This document shows, piece after piece, positions 1 to 10,625 of a DNA stretch of 64,000 bases. Location of the stretch: contig NC_083388.1 in NCBI RefSeq assembly GCF_031755915.1, forward strand, positions 5,029,501 to 5,093,500. The letters run 5' to 3'. A program made the translations under genes and the position numbers. The DNA is from Ziziphus jujuba (Eukaryota > Streptophyta > Magnoliopsida > Rosales > Rhamnaceae). The notes below the pieces were generated by a model that searched no databases, was not told where the DNA came from, and saw only the letters and a list, made by a program, of their open reading frames with translations. How positions within the stretch are numbered: position 1 is the first letter of the stretch; each line of letters begins with the position of its first letter.

Positions 1-571
1 TCTCACTCTCTCTCCTTACTCTCACACCTCTTTCTCTCACTTCCTCTCACACCCACACTTGAATTTTGCCTAATTAAAAAGCCACCCGTGGGTAACAGTA
101 TGCACTCATGGGATTGGCTGGGGAGTCGACACATGGCACACACTGTGCACATGTTTGATGCATGCACAAAATAACATAAAATAATACAGTATTAGAAAAT
201 TTTGCAGATCCATAACTTTTCAACCAAACATCCAAATTAAGCGTGATGGTAGTCGATGGACTCGTATCGATGAGTACTTTACAACCATACAAGAGTCAAA
301 GTAAAATTCTTCAAAAATAAAAGATCAAACTTAGCATTCTCGGACAGTTTAAATCGCAACTTGTCTTGCTCATAACTTCCAAATGGTAACTTCATTTTTG
401 ATGTGCTACTAGTCTACAAATTCGGGTCGATGCATAATTTGCAAGGGTGCCTTGGTCAACAAAAAATTCTATCCGAATCAAAAGGTCAAAATTTGCCCCT
501 TATCGGTCAATGGCCTTCAAACCTGATCAATGTGAAGAAAATTCCGGTATACTTTGGAATGGGGTGTTACA
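1..571 (-). mobile_element. Solo-LTR family D, partial copy D0
   Basis: This is the 5' end, read on the minus strand, of the ~3 kb LTR family called D here. It matches the right part of the copy at 20841-25073: the CT-rich stretch, the 'gccacccgtgg' block, the 'ccataact' block and the closing ggggtgttaca. The terminal CA/TG boundary is at 571. The following TAACA looks like its target-site duplication, because the sequence beyond resumes a TRIM B element that normally starts TGTAACA. The left end lies outside the window. No coding capacity is seen. Confidence 0.75.
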
Positions 572-1591
572 TAACACGTCGTCTCCATTGGCGATTTGTT
601 ATTCTCTACTGATATTGTATTCAACTTAGCTATGATTTTTTATGTGTACACTTAACTTTAGAATTTTTTGAACTTTGAAGGCTTCAGCATTTTAAGAGTT
701 ATTATTATTACATTTGGATCATCTGCTAATCTACACTCGAATGATGTTAGATTGGGCATTAAATAGCCTACCAATGTCTCGAACCTACCCACTCTAGTTG
801 TCACAATCCACCCCGTTGGGGCCAGCATTCTCACTGGTACACTTCTGGCCGGATATGGGCTCTGATACCATTTGTAACGCTCCTCCTTCTTTGTGACCTG
901 TTGTGAAGTCCCACATCGATTGGAAAGAGGAATGAAGCACGCCTTATAAGGTGGTGTGGATACCTTTCCCTTGTGACGCGTTTTGACAAAACCTTGAAGG
1001 CTGGGTTGTAAGAGGATTCCTGAGGCCCAAAGAGGACAATATCGCATGCGGGTGGTCTGGGCTGTTACAGTTGGTATCAGAGCTAGTACCTAGATCGGTG
1101 TGCCAGCGAGGATGCTGGGCCTCAAGGGGGGAGGATTGTTAAGTCCCACATCGGTTGGAAAGGAAAACAAAGCACACCTTATAAGGTGGTGTGTATACAT
1201 TTCCCTTGCGATGCGTTTTGACAAAACCTTGAGAGCTGGGTTGTAAGAAGATTCCCCAGGCCCAAAGAGGACAATATTGCATGTAGGTGGTCTGGGCTGT
1301 TACACCTGTTACTTTCTACCAATATTGTCTCCAATTTAGCCATCGCATTGTAAATGAGATTTTTTTTTTCAGAGCTTTTCAGAAGTCAGCTATCTTAAGA
1401 TTGCTCTCATATGAGCACACTTAACTCCAGAATTCTTTTGAATTTTAAATTCAGTCGCTCTAAAATGTCTTCGATATTATTAGAGTGACTACTTTTACAT
1501 TTGAATCATCTTTTAATCTACACTGGACGATGTGGGATTGGACACCAAACAGCTTATCAGTTTCTCGCACCCATCCATGCTAGTTGTCACA
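572..1591 (-). mobile_element. TRIM-like element B1
   Basis: A miniature LTR retrotransposon read on the minus strand. Two direct repeats (left about 572-805; right 873-901 plus 1310-1591) flank a ~67 bp interior. The interior carries the complement of a Met-initiator primer site (tctgatacca at 861-870, next to one LTR) and a purine tract on the minus strand next to the other LTR. The left LTR was hit at its first bases by D0. The right LTR was hit by TRIM A1. The element lies inside an NHL gene copy whose 5' part starts at 1592. No protein is encoded. Confidence 0.7.
902..1304 (+). mobile_element. TRIM A1 (complete, with TSD)
   Basis: A complete 403-bp TRIM. The LTRs at 902-1069 and 1137-1304 are both 168 bp, start TGTGAAG/TGTTAAG and end TGTTACA. 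The primer site TGGTATCAGAGC is at 1072-1083 and a G-rich polypurine tract (caaggggggagga) precedes the second LTR. The TSD is CCTGT (897-901 and 1305-1309). The 'cccacatcggttggaaag' LTR motif is typical of plant TRIMs, perhaps Cassandra-like. I did not verify a 5S-like internal promoter. Confidence 0.9.
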
Positions 1592-1802
1592 TTATCGCAT
1601 CTTTAATAAAGTTGTATTCAATGGCATAAATAGGGCACTTGGGTTCCACCACTACCTAAATTGCCCCTATAGTTGCACTCACCACCACAGTTATAACTAG
1701 AATCACAAATGCTATGTACTTCATTTTCTTTGAGCTTGATGACGATGATGTGACCCACCATTTTTCTTTTCTAGGCTGCTTCTTTATCTCCATAATGCTG
1801 CT
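1592..1802 (-). pseudogene. NHL/LEA_2 gene fragment N1
   Basis: The amino-terminal part of an NDR1/HIN1-like protein: a serine-rich tail, then KMKYIAFVILV starting the single membrane helix, then the juxtamembrane VVEPKCPIYAI. NHL proteins are membrane-anchored LEA_2-fold proteins, often linked to defence or stress. Here the frame holds TAG at the conserved Trp codon (complement at 1656-1658) and another stop upstream, and there is no start codon at the usual place. The LEA_2 domain is missing because TRIM B1 sits directly after the fragment. It is a clear relic and a paralogue of N4 (25242-25452). Confidence 0.8.
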
Positions 1803-3114
1803 ACTTTTTTTTTTCTTTTTTCTTTTTGGATAAAAGAAGAGCTAGTGGGTTGATAATGATATGGGTTTTGTTTGTTCATAGTTGGTGATATGATTCAGTA
1901 TTATAAAGAGCTAAAAACAACAAGGAAAGAATAATCTCTTGGGTTTAATTAGGATAAATATTTTAAACCAAAGTTAATTCGTTGTGTACCAATTATTGAA
2001 GCAAACTGGTATATAAAGAACATCATGATTCATGAATACCTTATCTATTTTCTTTGGGAGACCCTTTTTGTCTTTGGCCCATTGGAAAATTGGGTATTTG
2101 GAACTTTTTTCTCCTATATATCATTTTCTTCCATCAGACTTAAGACATCTAAGAATTCAGATGAATAATCTAATATTGTTTGTTAGAGGATAAAGGAGAG
2201 TGTTTTACCAAATATTTATCAAAGCGAGTCTAATTTTCATCCAACTGTTTGAAATGGTTTTCAGTGTTGCCTTTTTTTGCTTTAACTTTTTAAAGATTAT
2301 TGAATGCTACTAAAGATCAACATAGCTGTCGATGGACTTAAAACCGCACAGTAGACTAACAAAAAGATACCATTTGCATGACTTCCACTTTATTACCCCA
2401 AATCTTATGTCGGCATGAATGGTAAATTCAAATATGCCAATTAACTAGGTGCCCCTGGCATACAATGTGAAATTCAGCAGAGTCATATAGAGAGAAGGTT
2501 GGTAGAAGGGTTTTTTAGTCATTGTCCGTATAGTAGTTATTGTACAAGAATTTAAGTCATGTATATGTAAGCGTTTTCTAAAACTGATTTTGATTAGGTT
2601 ATATATTTTATTTTTCTAAAAGCTACTTTGAGAAGTAGGATATAAAGGGTATGCTTCTAGAATTAAAAAATAAAAATTAAAAATTAAAAAAAAGTTATAG
2701 CAAAGGCCCAAACTAGGCCTAACTTCTATCTGACTTATCATTTTATAAGTATCATATTGCCAAAATTTTCTTTCCGAAAATGTATATTTGTAAGAGATTG
2801 CTTTAAAAGTATTTATTAGGTTAAAGTACTCTGTTGTCTGACTACATCCAAAACGACCAACAATAATCATATACATTCAAACAAAATTTTAATGAAGATT
2901 TCAATGGGAAAAAAATATATATATATTACAGAACTTACATTAATAACGTCTATATATATATATTATATATTTTCGAGCCACGAGCCTCAAACTTGGATCG
3001 TTCATTAATTTGAGGAAACTGAGGAGTGTCTCTGAAAAGATGACCAATAGTAATATTGGGGATAAAATTACAGGGTCAGCAAAGTTAACTCGAAAAAAAT
3101 AAAACCATACATAT
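1803..3114. other. NHL intergenic DNA, duplicated at 25453-27065
   Basis: No gene is visible. The stretch matches 25453-27065 almost throughout. It includes an upstream module shared by all NHL copies: a TATA-like ggtatataaagaac near 2008 and an ATTGGGTATTTGGAACTT block near 2090 (both given on the plus strand, although the genes run minus). AT-rich microsatellite sequence lies near 2920-2970. Confidence 0.6.
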
Positions 3115-3330
3115 TATATGAGCATAAACAGGGCGTTTGGGTTTCACCACTGCCTAAATCGTCCCCATAGCTGCACTCATCTCCACAATTATGACTAGAA
3201 CAACAATTGCTATGCACTTCATTTGCTTCGAACTTGACGATGCCAACCATCACCACTCACCATTTTGCTTTTTATGGGCTGTTTCTTTCTCTGGATGATG
3301 CTACTGATCATTAGACGTGGAAGCCTTTTT
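3115..3330 (-). pseudogene. NHL/LEA_2 gene fragment N2
   Basis: A second amino-terminal NHL fragment. In one minus-strand frame it reads SSKQMKCIAIVVLVIIVEMS, then AAMGTI, a TAG stop at the conserved Trp (complement at 3154-3156), then AVVKPKRPVYA. Homology stops near 3120, so the LEA_2 domain is absent. The upstream part has further stops (a TAA where a Gln is expected). It is not functional. Confidence 0.75.
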
Positions 3331-4372
3331 TTTTTTTTTTTTTGGGTGAAAGTAGAGCTAGGGGGTGGTGATATATACGGGTTCTGTAATTTTTATATAG
3401 TTGATAATATGATTTAGTTTATACGTAGAGAGCTAAAAACTACAAGGAAAGAATTGTCTCTTTGGTGGGGCAATAACAAAACCACATATGCATTGGTTTA
3501 ATTGTTGCGTGCCAATTGAAGCAAACTGGTATATAGAACATGACCCCTGTTGTCTATTTATTTATGTGAGTCTTTTTTCTTTGGCCCATTTGGAAAAATT
3601 GGGTATTTGGAACTTTTTTTGTCCTTTATCATTTTCTTGCATCAAACTCAATACATCTAAGCCAGAGTCTTGAACTAAAATAAAATGTTAATCTCGATAA
3701 TGAACTAGAGTTATATATGGACCTGTTTTACAAAATATTTATCAAAGCAAGAGTCTTATTTTTATTAACAGTTTGAAATGGTTTTCAATATTCTGTTTTT
3801 TTTTTTTTTTCTTTGACCTTTATATAAAAACGTAATGGTAAATTGTATCAGGATATGCCCACTAGCTAGGTACCTTGGCATATAATATGAAATTAAGCAG
3901 AGTCACATCGACAGGAGGTTGAGTGAAGGGCTTTTTAGTCATTGTTCGTATAGTAGGAGACCTGACTCAGTGATTTATTTGTTAATGCTGACTAAGTTGA
4001 ATAATACTGGTTTTATACTTAAAGCTAACTGATAGAAAATCTCTTGGTTAACTCTGCTTTGGAGTTCATGATTGACTAGCAAACTAGCTATATATAACTT
4101 CTTTTCCATTTTACCTTTTTTTTTTTTTCTTCCCAACAGTGTAGTCTTTTTCTTTGCTGTGTGGAAACTTTTTTTTTTTTCTGCTTTATAATTTTCTTGC
4201 TTCAAGATCAAGAAATCAGGAATCAGGTTTCCTTATAAGTATTTCCGTATTTTATGTGTATCGGAATATGAGAGAATACTAGCTTGTGAGAAAGAACATA
4301 TGAATTTTGACTGCTTCACGTCTCACGAGCGATAGGACCAATGATTTTGTGCTTATACCTTTTACTCCATTA

Positions 4373-4403
<31 letters not shown>

Positions 4404-4525
4404 TTATTTTATTTTATTTATTTTTTTTGTGTTTTCTCCTGCCTCTGTGTCCAAGATAGAATCTATGCACTATGTTAGCATTATATGACAGACACTTCTA
4501 ATGTAACTCAGCAATTCAAATAAGT
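3331..4525. other. NHL promoter-like and intergenic DNA
   Basis: This holds the N2 upstream region, with a TATA-like ggtatatagaac near 3528 and the TTGGGTATTTGGAACTT block near 3600, followed by T-rich and ATT-microsatellite sequence (4378-4425). I see no coding region. The short open frames are low-complexity lysine or phenylalanine runs. Confidence 0.55.
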
Positions 4526-4864
4526 TTAATACATGAGTATCAGCAGGATTAAAAATGTAAATTTTCCGTAGGCCAACAACAACAAAATTTCTGTTATCCT
4601 TAATAAATTTTGTAAGGTGCCAGAAAGGGTAGTGGCAGAAATTTTGTTATCCGTAATATAACCATTCTCAACAACATGTGGACGTTTGGGTCTGACCACT
4701 GCCCAGATAGTCCCCATGGCTACACTTATCACCACAATTATGCTTACAACCAGAAAAGCTATGACCTCGTTTGAGACGGAAACTGCTTTTTCTCCGATTT
4801 TTTCGATGCTTCTTCTTCTTTATGATCGGCGGCTAGAGGCTCAGACTTGGAAATGGAAGCTATT
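4526..4864 (-). pseudogene. NHL/LEA_2 gene fragment N3
   Basis: The amino-terminal half of an NHL gene of a second subtype, closest to N7. It shows an acidic/lysine-rich tail (EEEASKKSEKKQFPS) and then VVISVAMGTIWAVVRPKRPH with the Trp intact. The start codon is lost (ATA at the expected position). A frameshift separates the tail from the helix, and the LEA_2 part is replaced after about VVENGYIT. It is non-functional. The surrounding DNA up to about 5330 matches the N7 neighbourhood at 31285-31700. Confidence 0.7.
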
Positions 4865-5780
4865 GTTTGGGTGGAAAAAGGATAAGACCGTTAACTTGTG
4901 AATTTGTTAATTTTGAAGTGGAAATGATAATGAATATTGAAATATACAGAATGATTTTTATTTATAGGGAGATAGCTGAAAAGAAGTTCATGGCAGATAA
5001 AGATCCCAAGATTATGTTGCCTGCTTTTTGTGGGGGAACACTTGCATTACTTGAATTGGTACTGGATATATTGTTGCAAACTAGTATAAAGAACGTCACC
5101 CTCTTGCATATTCTTTCAACGACTACTCTTTATATATATATGTACATAAAGTTGGCCTAAGGAAAATTTAGTATTTGGAACTTCTTCTGTTTCTCCTTTA
5201 TCCTTTTCTTGCATCAAAATCAAGACATCTAAAGGATTCATATAGTAACTCCCTGCAATAGTCCTAGTCTTTTGATTTTGAGAAGCAATATTAATACTAG
5301 AGTGCAAAATATATAATATCCTAAAGTGCAAAATTTTAAAAATAGAAGGTATTAAAATATATTTATAACCAAATGTAATTTGATAAAGGTTAGGTTACAT
5401 GCATGTGAGACAACATTTATCCCCATTAGTCAAAAGTTAAAAACATGGTCCAATGTGTAATAAGTAAATCAAAGGTCTAAATCTCAATCTTTGAAAATCA
5501 AAGGCCTATCAAATTGCAAAAATCCAATATAGTAAAATGCAATAAACTCTATAATATTTCATTCACTATTCATATTCACGTGCAAAAAAAATATGAATTT
5601 GATTTGCTATAGTTGCTTTCGTCATTAAATTTCTATTCCAATCATAATTCATAAGCTATCAAAGGCGTTCAATTAGTAACTTTTTCATTTGAAATGTTCG
5701 GCAGCCTAGAAGACAAATAATATAAGAAAGATCCTTATCTAATTACTACATTTGCTAACAGGCAATGGTATTGGTGCTAA
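4865..5780. other. NHL upstream region and AT-rich spacer
   Basis: The N3 upstream region has the family TATA-like motif (agtataaagaac near 5083) and the GTATTTGGAACTT block near 5171. Beyond about 5330 the DNA is AT-rich with no recognisable gene or repeat boundary. Confidence 0.45.
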
Positions 5781-6267
5781 TTTCTTTTTTTGGTGAAATA
5801 AAAGAAAAAAGGAAATGGACCTTCTACTGGGTATCATGGACAATGAGCTATTTGACAAGATCCACTCTAAGAACCCTCTCAGGATCTCTCAGATAATTCC
5901 GCCTAGTGAGGCCTCACTGGACAATCCTTAAAAAATATCCAATGGAATCCCACTTAAAACATGGACAAACAAACACATGTATTATCGAATGATGGCTCAA
6001 TATATAGATAAATATCACAACAGCATATAGATCCACAACTATGGTCCATAACTAAAGCTCATCATATTACAGGTCATAACTACATATATAAAATATGGTC
6101 AATACTATGTTCAATAACTTGATTAGAGCATTCTAAAAGTATTTGTAAAATTTAGAAGAATAACTGATACAAATAAGTCTCAAAAGATAAAGATAAATAG
6201 AGAAAGACAAGTATTGCTGCTATGGTGGAAAGTATGAAATAACAAGCAGTGCGCAAGATAGACTGCC
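5781..6267. mobile_element. Element E, left piece (LTR-like, uncertain)
   Basis: Non-coding DNA left of solo LTR D1. I place it with the pieces at 9239-9757 and 16932-18913 because D1 and D2 insertions, each with a near-perfect 5-bp TSD, separate them. The left border is not defined. Confidence 0.4.
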
Positions 6268-9238
6268 TGTAACACTTCGTCTTGAAATATGCCGGAAATT
6301 TCTCAAGTTGACCAAAGTTGACTAGTTTTGATTGGGTTTAACCGTCGTTGATCGAGAAGGATCAAACTTTGACTTTTTGACTTGGCAAGAATTCTACGTT
6401 GATTGAGACACTGTCACGAAGTACGTATAGACTCGAGTTCGTAAACTAGTAGCACGATGAAAATGGAGTTGTGGTTTGAAAGTTATGAGCAAAATAAGTT
6501 GAGATCCGAACTGTCCAAGGGGTGCTGGAGTTGACTTTTTGTTCGTGCAAAGTTGAGCTTTGACTCATGCATGGTTGTGAAGTACTCATCGATGTGATTT
6601 TATAAACTAGTGGCACGCTCAAAATGGATATGTGGTTTAAAAGTTATGGATCTGCAAAATTTTATAATACATCATTATTTTATTAGTATTTTATTTTACA
6701 TTATTTTATTAATTTCTTTTCCTTTTCTTTTTGTTTCTTTTTCTTGTTCCTTTATTTTTTCTTTCTTTTTCTTTTCTTTGGGCACGTGAAGAAAAAGGGG
6801 GAAAAAGGGAACACTATTCATCACCCTCCCCCTCTCTCTCCTACTCCCTCTCCCTCTTGGGCCTTCCCTTTCTGTTTTCTCCAGCCATCAAAATGAGGCA
6901 CGCACCGGCCAGCGTGACAGCCCATGGCTAGGTGACTTTGACGACCAAGTTTCTAGCCAAATGGCCAGCAGATGCACCGGGATCAGTGCCCCAAAGCCGA
7001 CGGTTGGCGGTTCTCTAGTCGGCCATTTTTCGGCGATTCTTGGCTGTGAGACCGGTCCTTCCTCCTAGATTTTGACCTCCTGATTCCAAAAGTAACCTCC
7101 ATTTGCCCAAATTCTGAGCCGTTTGTGACATAGAAGAAGGGGAAGTTTGACCAAAATCTTCCATCCACTTTTCGGCCACCTCCAGTCGAGTTGAGTCCAA
7201 TGGAGATCGGTAATTTATTCCTCATCCCCTTAGCTTTTCGTTGATACTTTATTTGTGAATTTTGAATACCATTTGCGTTAGCTCCCTCCCAGGTACCAGG
7301 TATTATTTATCCGAATAAAATATTAATTTATTTGATCCTGTGTAATATTGTTATTCTAGAAGCACGTGTGAGTCGTAGAATTGATCCTATGGAGGATCTT
7401 GGTTAGATTGCGTGCTCGAGATGAGTGACCTACCTTCAAACTTAGTTTTGGGTGTTTAATTATAAGTATTTAGTGATAATTGATTATTTGAAAATGTGAT
7501 ATGTCATGTGTTAATTGTTTAGTAAAATTATATTTGGAATTTTTTTGTTACAATTTAAATAAATTCAAATGTATATGTGTATTAAAGCATAATTTGCTTT
7601 TGACAAATTATGGAGATTTTATTTTTATGAAATTCAATTTTAAAGAAATTGTGAATTTGAATTGTTGAATTTAATTGTGAATTTGTTTGTGTTTTATAAA
7701 AATATATTTATATTTTGATGAATTGTGGAATTTAATTATATTTTGAATTTTGAGGAATTGAAGGAATATTTGTTTTAAATTATTGTTAATTTCATTGATG
7801 GATTTGAAATTGATGGAATTTATGCGATGGATTATGACGTTGATTTATAAAGGAATTGTGGAAAATTTATGGGTTTTATTGGATGGAATAAACTTGGTGG
7901 TACTTATGAAATTTTTGAGATTTTGAAAATATATGAATTTTATGATTTTTGGATGCACCATACACGTACTAGCATTCTGTATACATGAATATGATTAGCG
8001 CGAAGATGGATGTGGTGAGTGCGCAGGTGGGTGTGAGTAGCGCACAGGTGATTATGTGGTTGTCCTGTGGTTACCATCGGATGAGGGTAGGCCGCCCCTC
8101 CATGGCCGAGAAGCTTGTTTGCAGCGGCATGGTGGGACGCCACTCAATCGTATGCCCGTTTTTCTCTTTAACCTCCTGTCTAGCGGTGCTTGAGACGCTG
8201 GTTACCCTTGGCGCCACTGGTATATAGTGGGTGCATCATATGGTTTTCACGACATGATTTTAGTTATACAATATTTTAGAATTTTATTTAAATTAAAATA
8301 TCTTTAATAGTGTTTTATAAATTAAATTGTTTTGGTAATCTAAATTAAGTTCTATTATTAATTATTTGGTTTTATTTTATTTATTTAAATATTTCTTGGA
8401 TCATTTTTGTTAATGTACATTTTATTGTGTTTTCGTATTAGTTGTTTACAATACTTTATTCCCAATTTAATATTTCTCATTAGTCTTATTTTTATAATTA
8501 TTTCTGACTAAAATTTTTGGATTATTAATTTATTGTCTTTTATTTGCAAATTATTAATTAAATATTTTTTGGATTTTTGGGACATAAAATATTGGGTTTT
8601 GCGAAAATGTTTTAAAAATGGAACTTTTCCAACTAAGTGAATTGTGAGGGTTTTGAGGGAAAATATTATTTTTAACTACCTATTATTTATTTACTTATTT
8701 CTTATTAATCAATTAACTAAGTTATTTACCCTTTTATTATTTTATTATTGTATAGTAGATTGGGTTACTCAGTGAGATGATTAGCATCTCACGTTTTTAA
8801 ATTCCGTTCTTTTAGGCCCAGGTTAGTCGATATTGATCGTCCAAGGGCGAGCTCGACGTCTTGATTCGTTGTTGAAGACCAAAAGGCTTTTCCTTTCATT
8901 TCTATCTTGTATTATTTCTTGTTATCTTGTATTGTATTATATTTTATATGCGATTGTATTGATAACGCTCTGTATACTATTTGGACGACTATCTATTTAA
9001 TTATGCACTGGTTCCCTATTAATTATTGAAGTTCTTCAATTTGTGGTAATACTTTGTAGTAAGGTGGGAGGAATAAGGTGGTGTATATAGAAGTGTATTT
9101 TCTGTGCAGGAAAATTTGTGGTAAGTCCTACCCTTAGGGGAGATGTTGCTAGATTTTTTGTTGGGAGATTCGGTGGTGTTTCTTTGGGATCAGGGCTTGT
9201 CTAGGGTTTCAATGAGAAATTTTGGACGGGTCCTGACA
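6268..9238 (+). mobile_element. Solo LTR D1
   Basis: A 2971-bp unit running TGTAACACTTCGTC to GGGTCCTGACA with no internal retrotransposon domain and no second LTR, so a solo LTR. The flanks are CTGCC (6263-6267) and CTACC (9239-9243), a 5-bp TSD with one substitution. Internal landmarks are shared with D2-D4 in the same order: a CT/T-rich tract, 'ccgaataaaatattaattt', a 'gtgagtcgtagaattgatcc' block, and 'gagatgattagcatctcac'. No protein is encoded; open frames in the CT-rich part are compositional. Confidence 0.85.
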
Positions 9239-9757
9239 CTACCAGCTAACTGCCTACACCTAGGGGAATGAATTTAAAACAATAAAACATGAGATAAAGA
9301 TATCTCAATGAGTGGCATAATATAATAAGAAAATAATACTTTATTTCGGTAAAACTTTCTCTTAAGACCTCTTGTTCCATTTTTTTGAAAGGTTCCCCAC
9401 TTAAAAATCATTTCACAAAACCTGAAGTTGTGCCCCAAATCAAAATCATAACAAAACCTGAAGTTGTGCCCCAAATCAAAATCATAACAAAACCCGAAGT
9501 TGTGCCACAAATCAAAATCATAACACTAATGCTCAAATAATATGAAGTCAATGATCATTAGAATATTATAAACCGAATCAATCACAATATAAATATTGAG
9601 CATAGAATAATATAAACATAATATCGCAAAATAATTATGAAGGTGCAATAAAACCATGTATATTAGAAACCAATGATACACACATAAATATAATCAATGT
9701 ACCATACGATATATCTAGCACTGCCAAGCGGTGCACGACATCCCGGAACACCACCGG
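9239..9757. mobile_element. Element E, middle piece
   Basis: Lies between solo LTRs D1 and D2. It contains 'ctaggggaatgaatttaaaa ... gagataaagatatctcaatgag' and a three-copy tandem repeat. Its order of landmarks mirrors the minus strand of family D, which suggests a distantly related LTR. Confidence 0.45.
9417..9524. repeat. 36-bp tandem repeat, three copies
   Basis: Units at 9417-9452, 9453-9488 and 9489-9524 share 'gaagttgtgcc' and 'aaatcaaaatcataac'. The third has two substitutions. An aligned single copy (acaaaacccaataattgtac) occurs in family D near 10396 and 21480. Confidence 0.85.
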
Positions 9758-10625
9758 TGTCAAGACCCGTCCAAAATTCCTCATCGAAACCCTAAACAAG
9801 CCCTAATCCTAGGGAAACCCTACTGGACCCTCAAATGGAAAATCCGGCAGAACCTCCCCTAAGGGGTTGGACTTACCACAAACTTCCTACATTGAAAACA
9901 CACTTCTATATACACCACCTTATTCCTCCCACCTTACTACAATTTAATTCCACAAATTTGCAGCACTTCAAATGAATAACAGGAAATCAATGCACAATTA
10001 ATAAATAAATATCCAAGACAGTATACAGAGCTTTATTGAGACACAATTAAATATGAAATTTAATACAACAAAAGATAAAAGAAACAATACAAGATAGTGA
10101 AGAAAAGTAAGTAAGGCTCCTTAAACTTTCAGCAATGAACAAGACATTGAACTCGCCTTCGGACGAGCAACGTCTACTATCTTGGATCTAGGGGAATGGA
10201 ATTTAAAAACATGAGATGCTAATCATCTCAGTAAGTAACCCTAACTATGACACAATCATAATAATAATAATATAAGGATAAAATGAACTTGATTAATTAA
10301 TAATAAATAATCAAATAAATAATAAGTAGTTAAAATATTGCTTTCTCTCAAAATCCTCATAGTTCACTCAGTTTGAAAAGTTCTCATTTTGAAATATTTT
10401 CACAAAACCCAATAATTGTACCCCAAAAATCAAAGAATAATTAATTAAATAAATTATAAATAAAATACATTAAATTAAAGATCTAGAATGTATAATAAGA
10501 AACAAGAATAATTTTAATAACAATTATTAAATTGTCCACAAAATGTCATAAATAAAATAAGCAAAATCACAATAAAATTTACATTAAAAATAATTAAGGA
10601 AATATCAAATTAAATGGAATGTAAT

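Noticed and set aside
2616..2876. 86-codon minus-strand open frame
   Set aside because: The collinear duplicate at about 26390-26600 does not preserve it, so it is intergenic.
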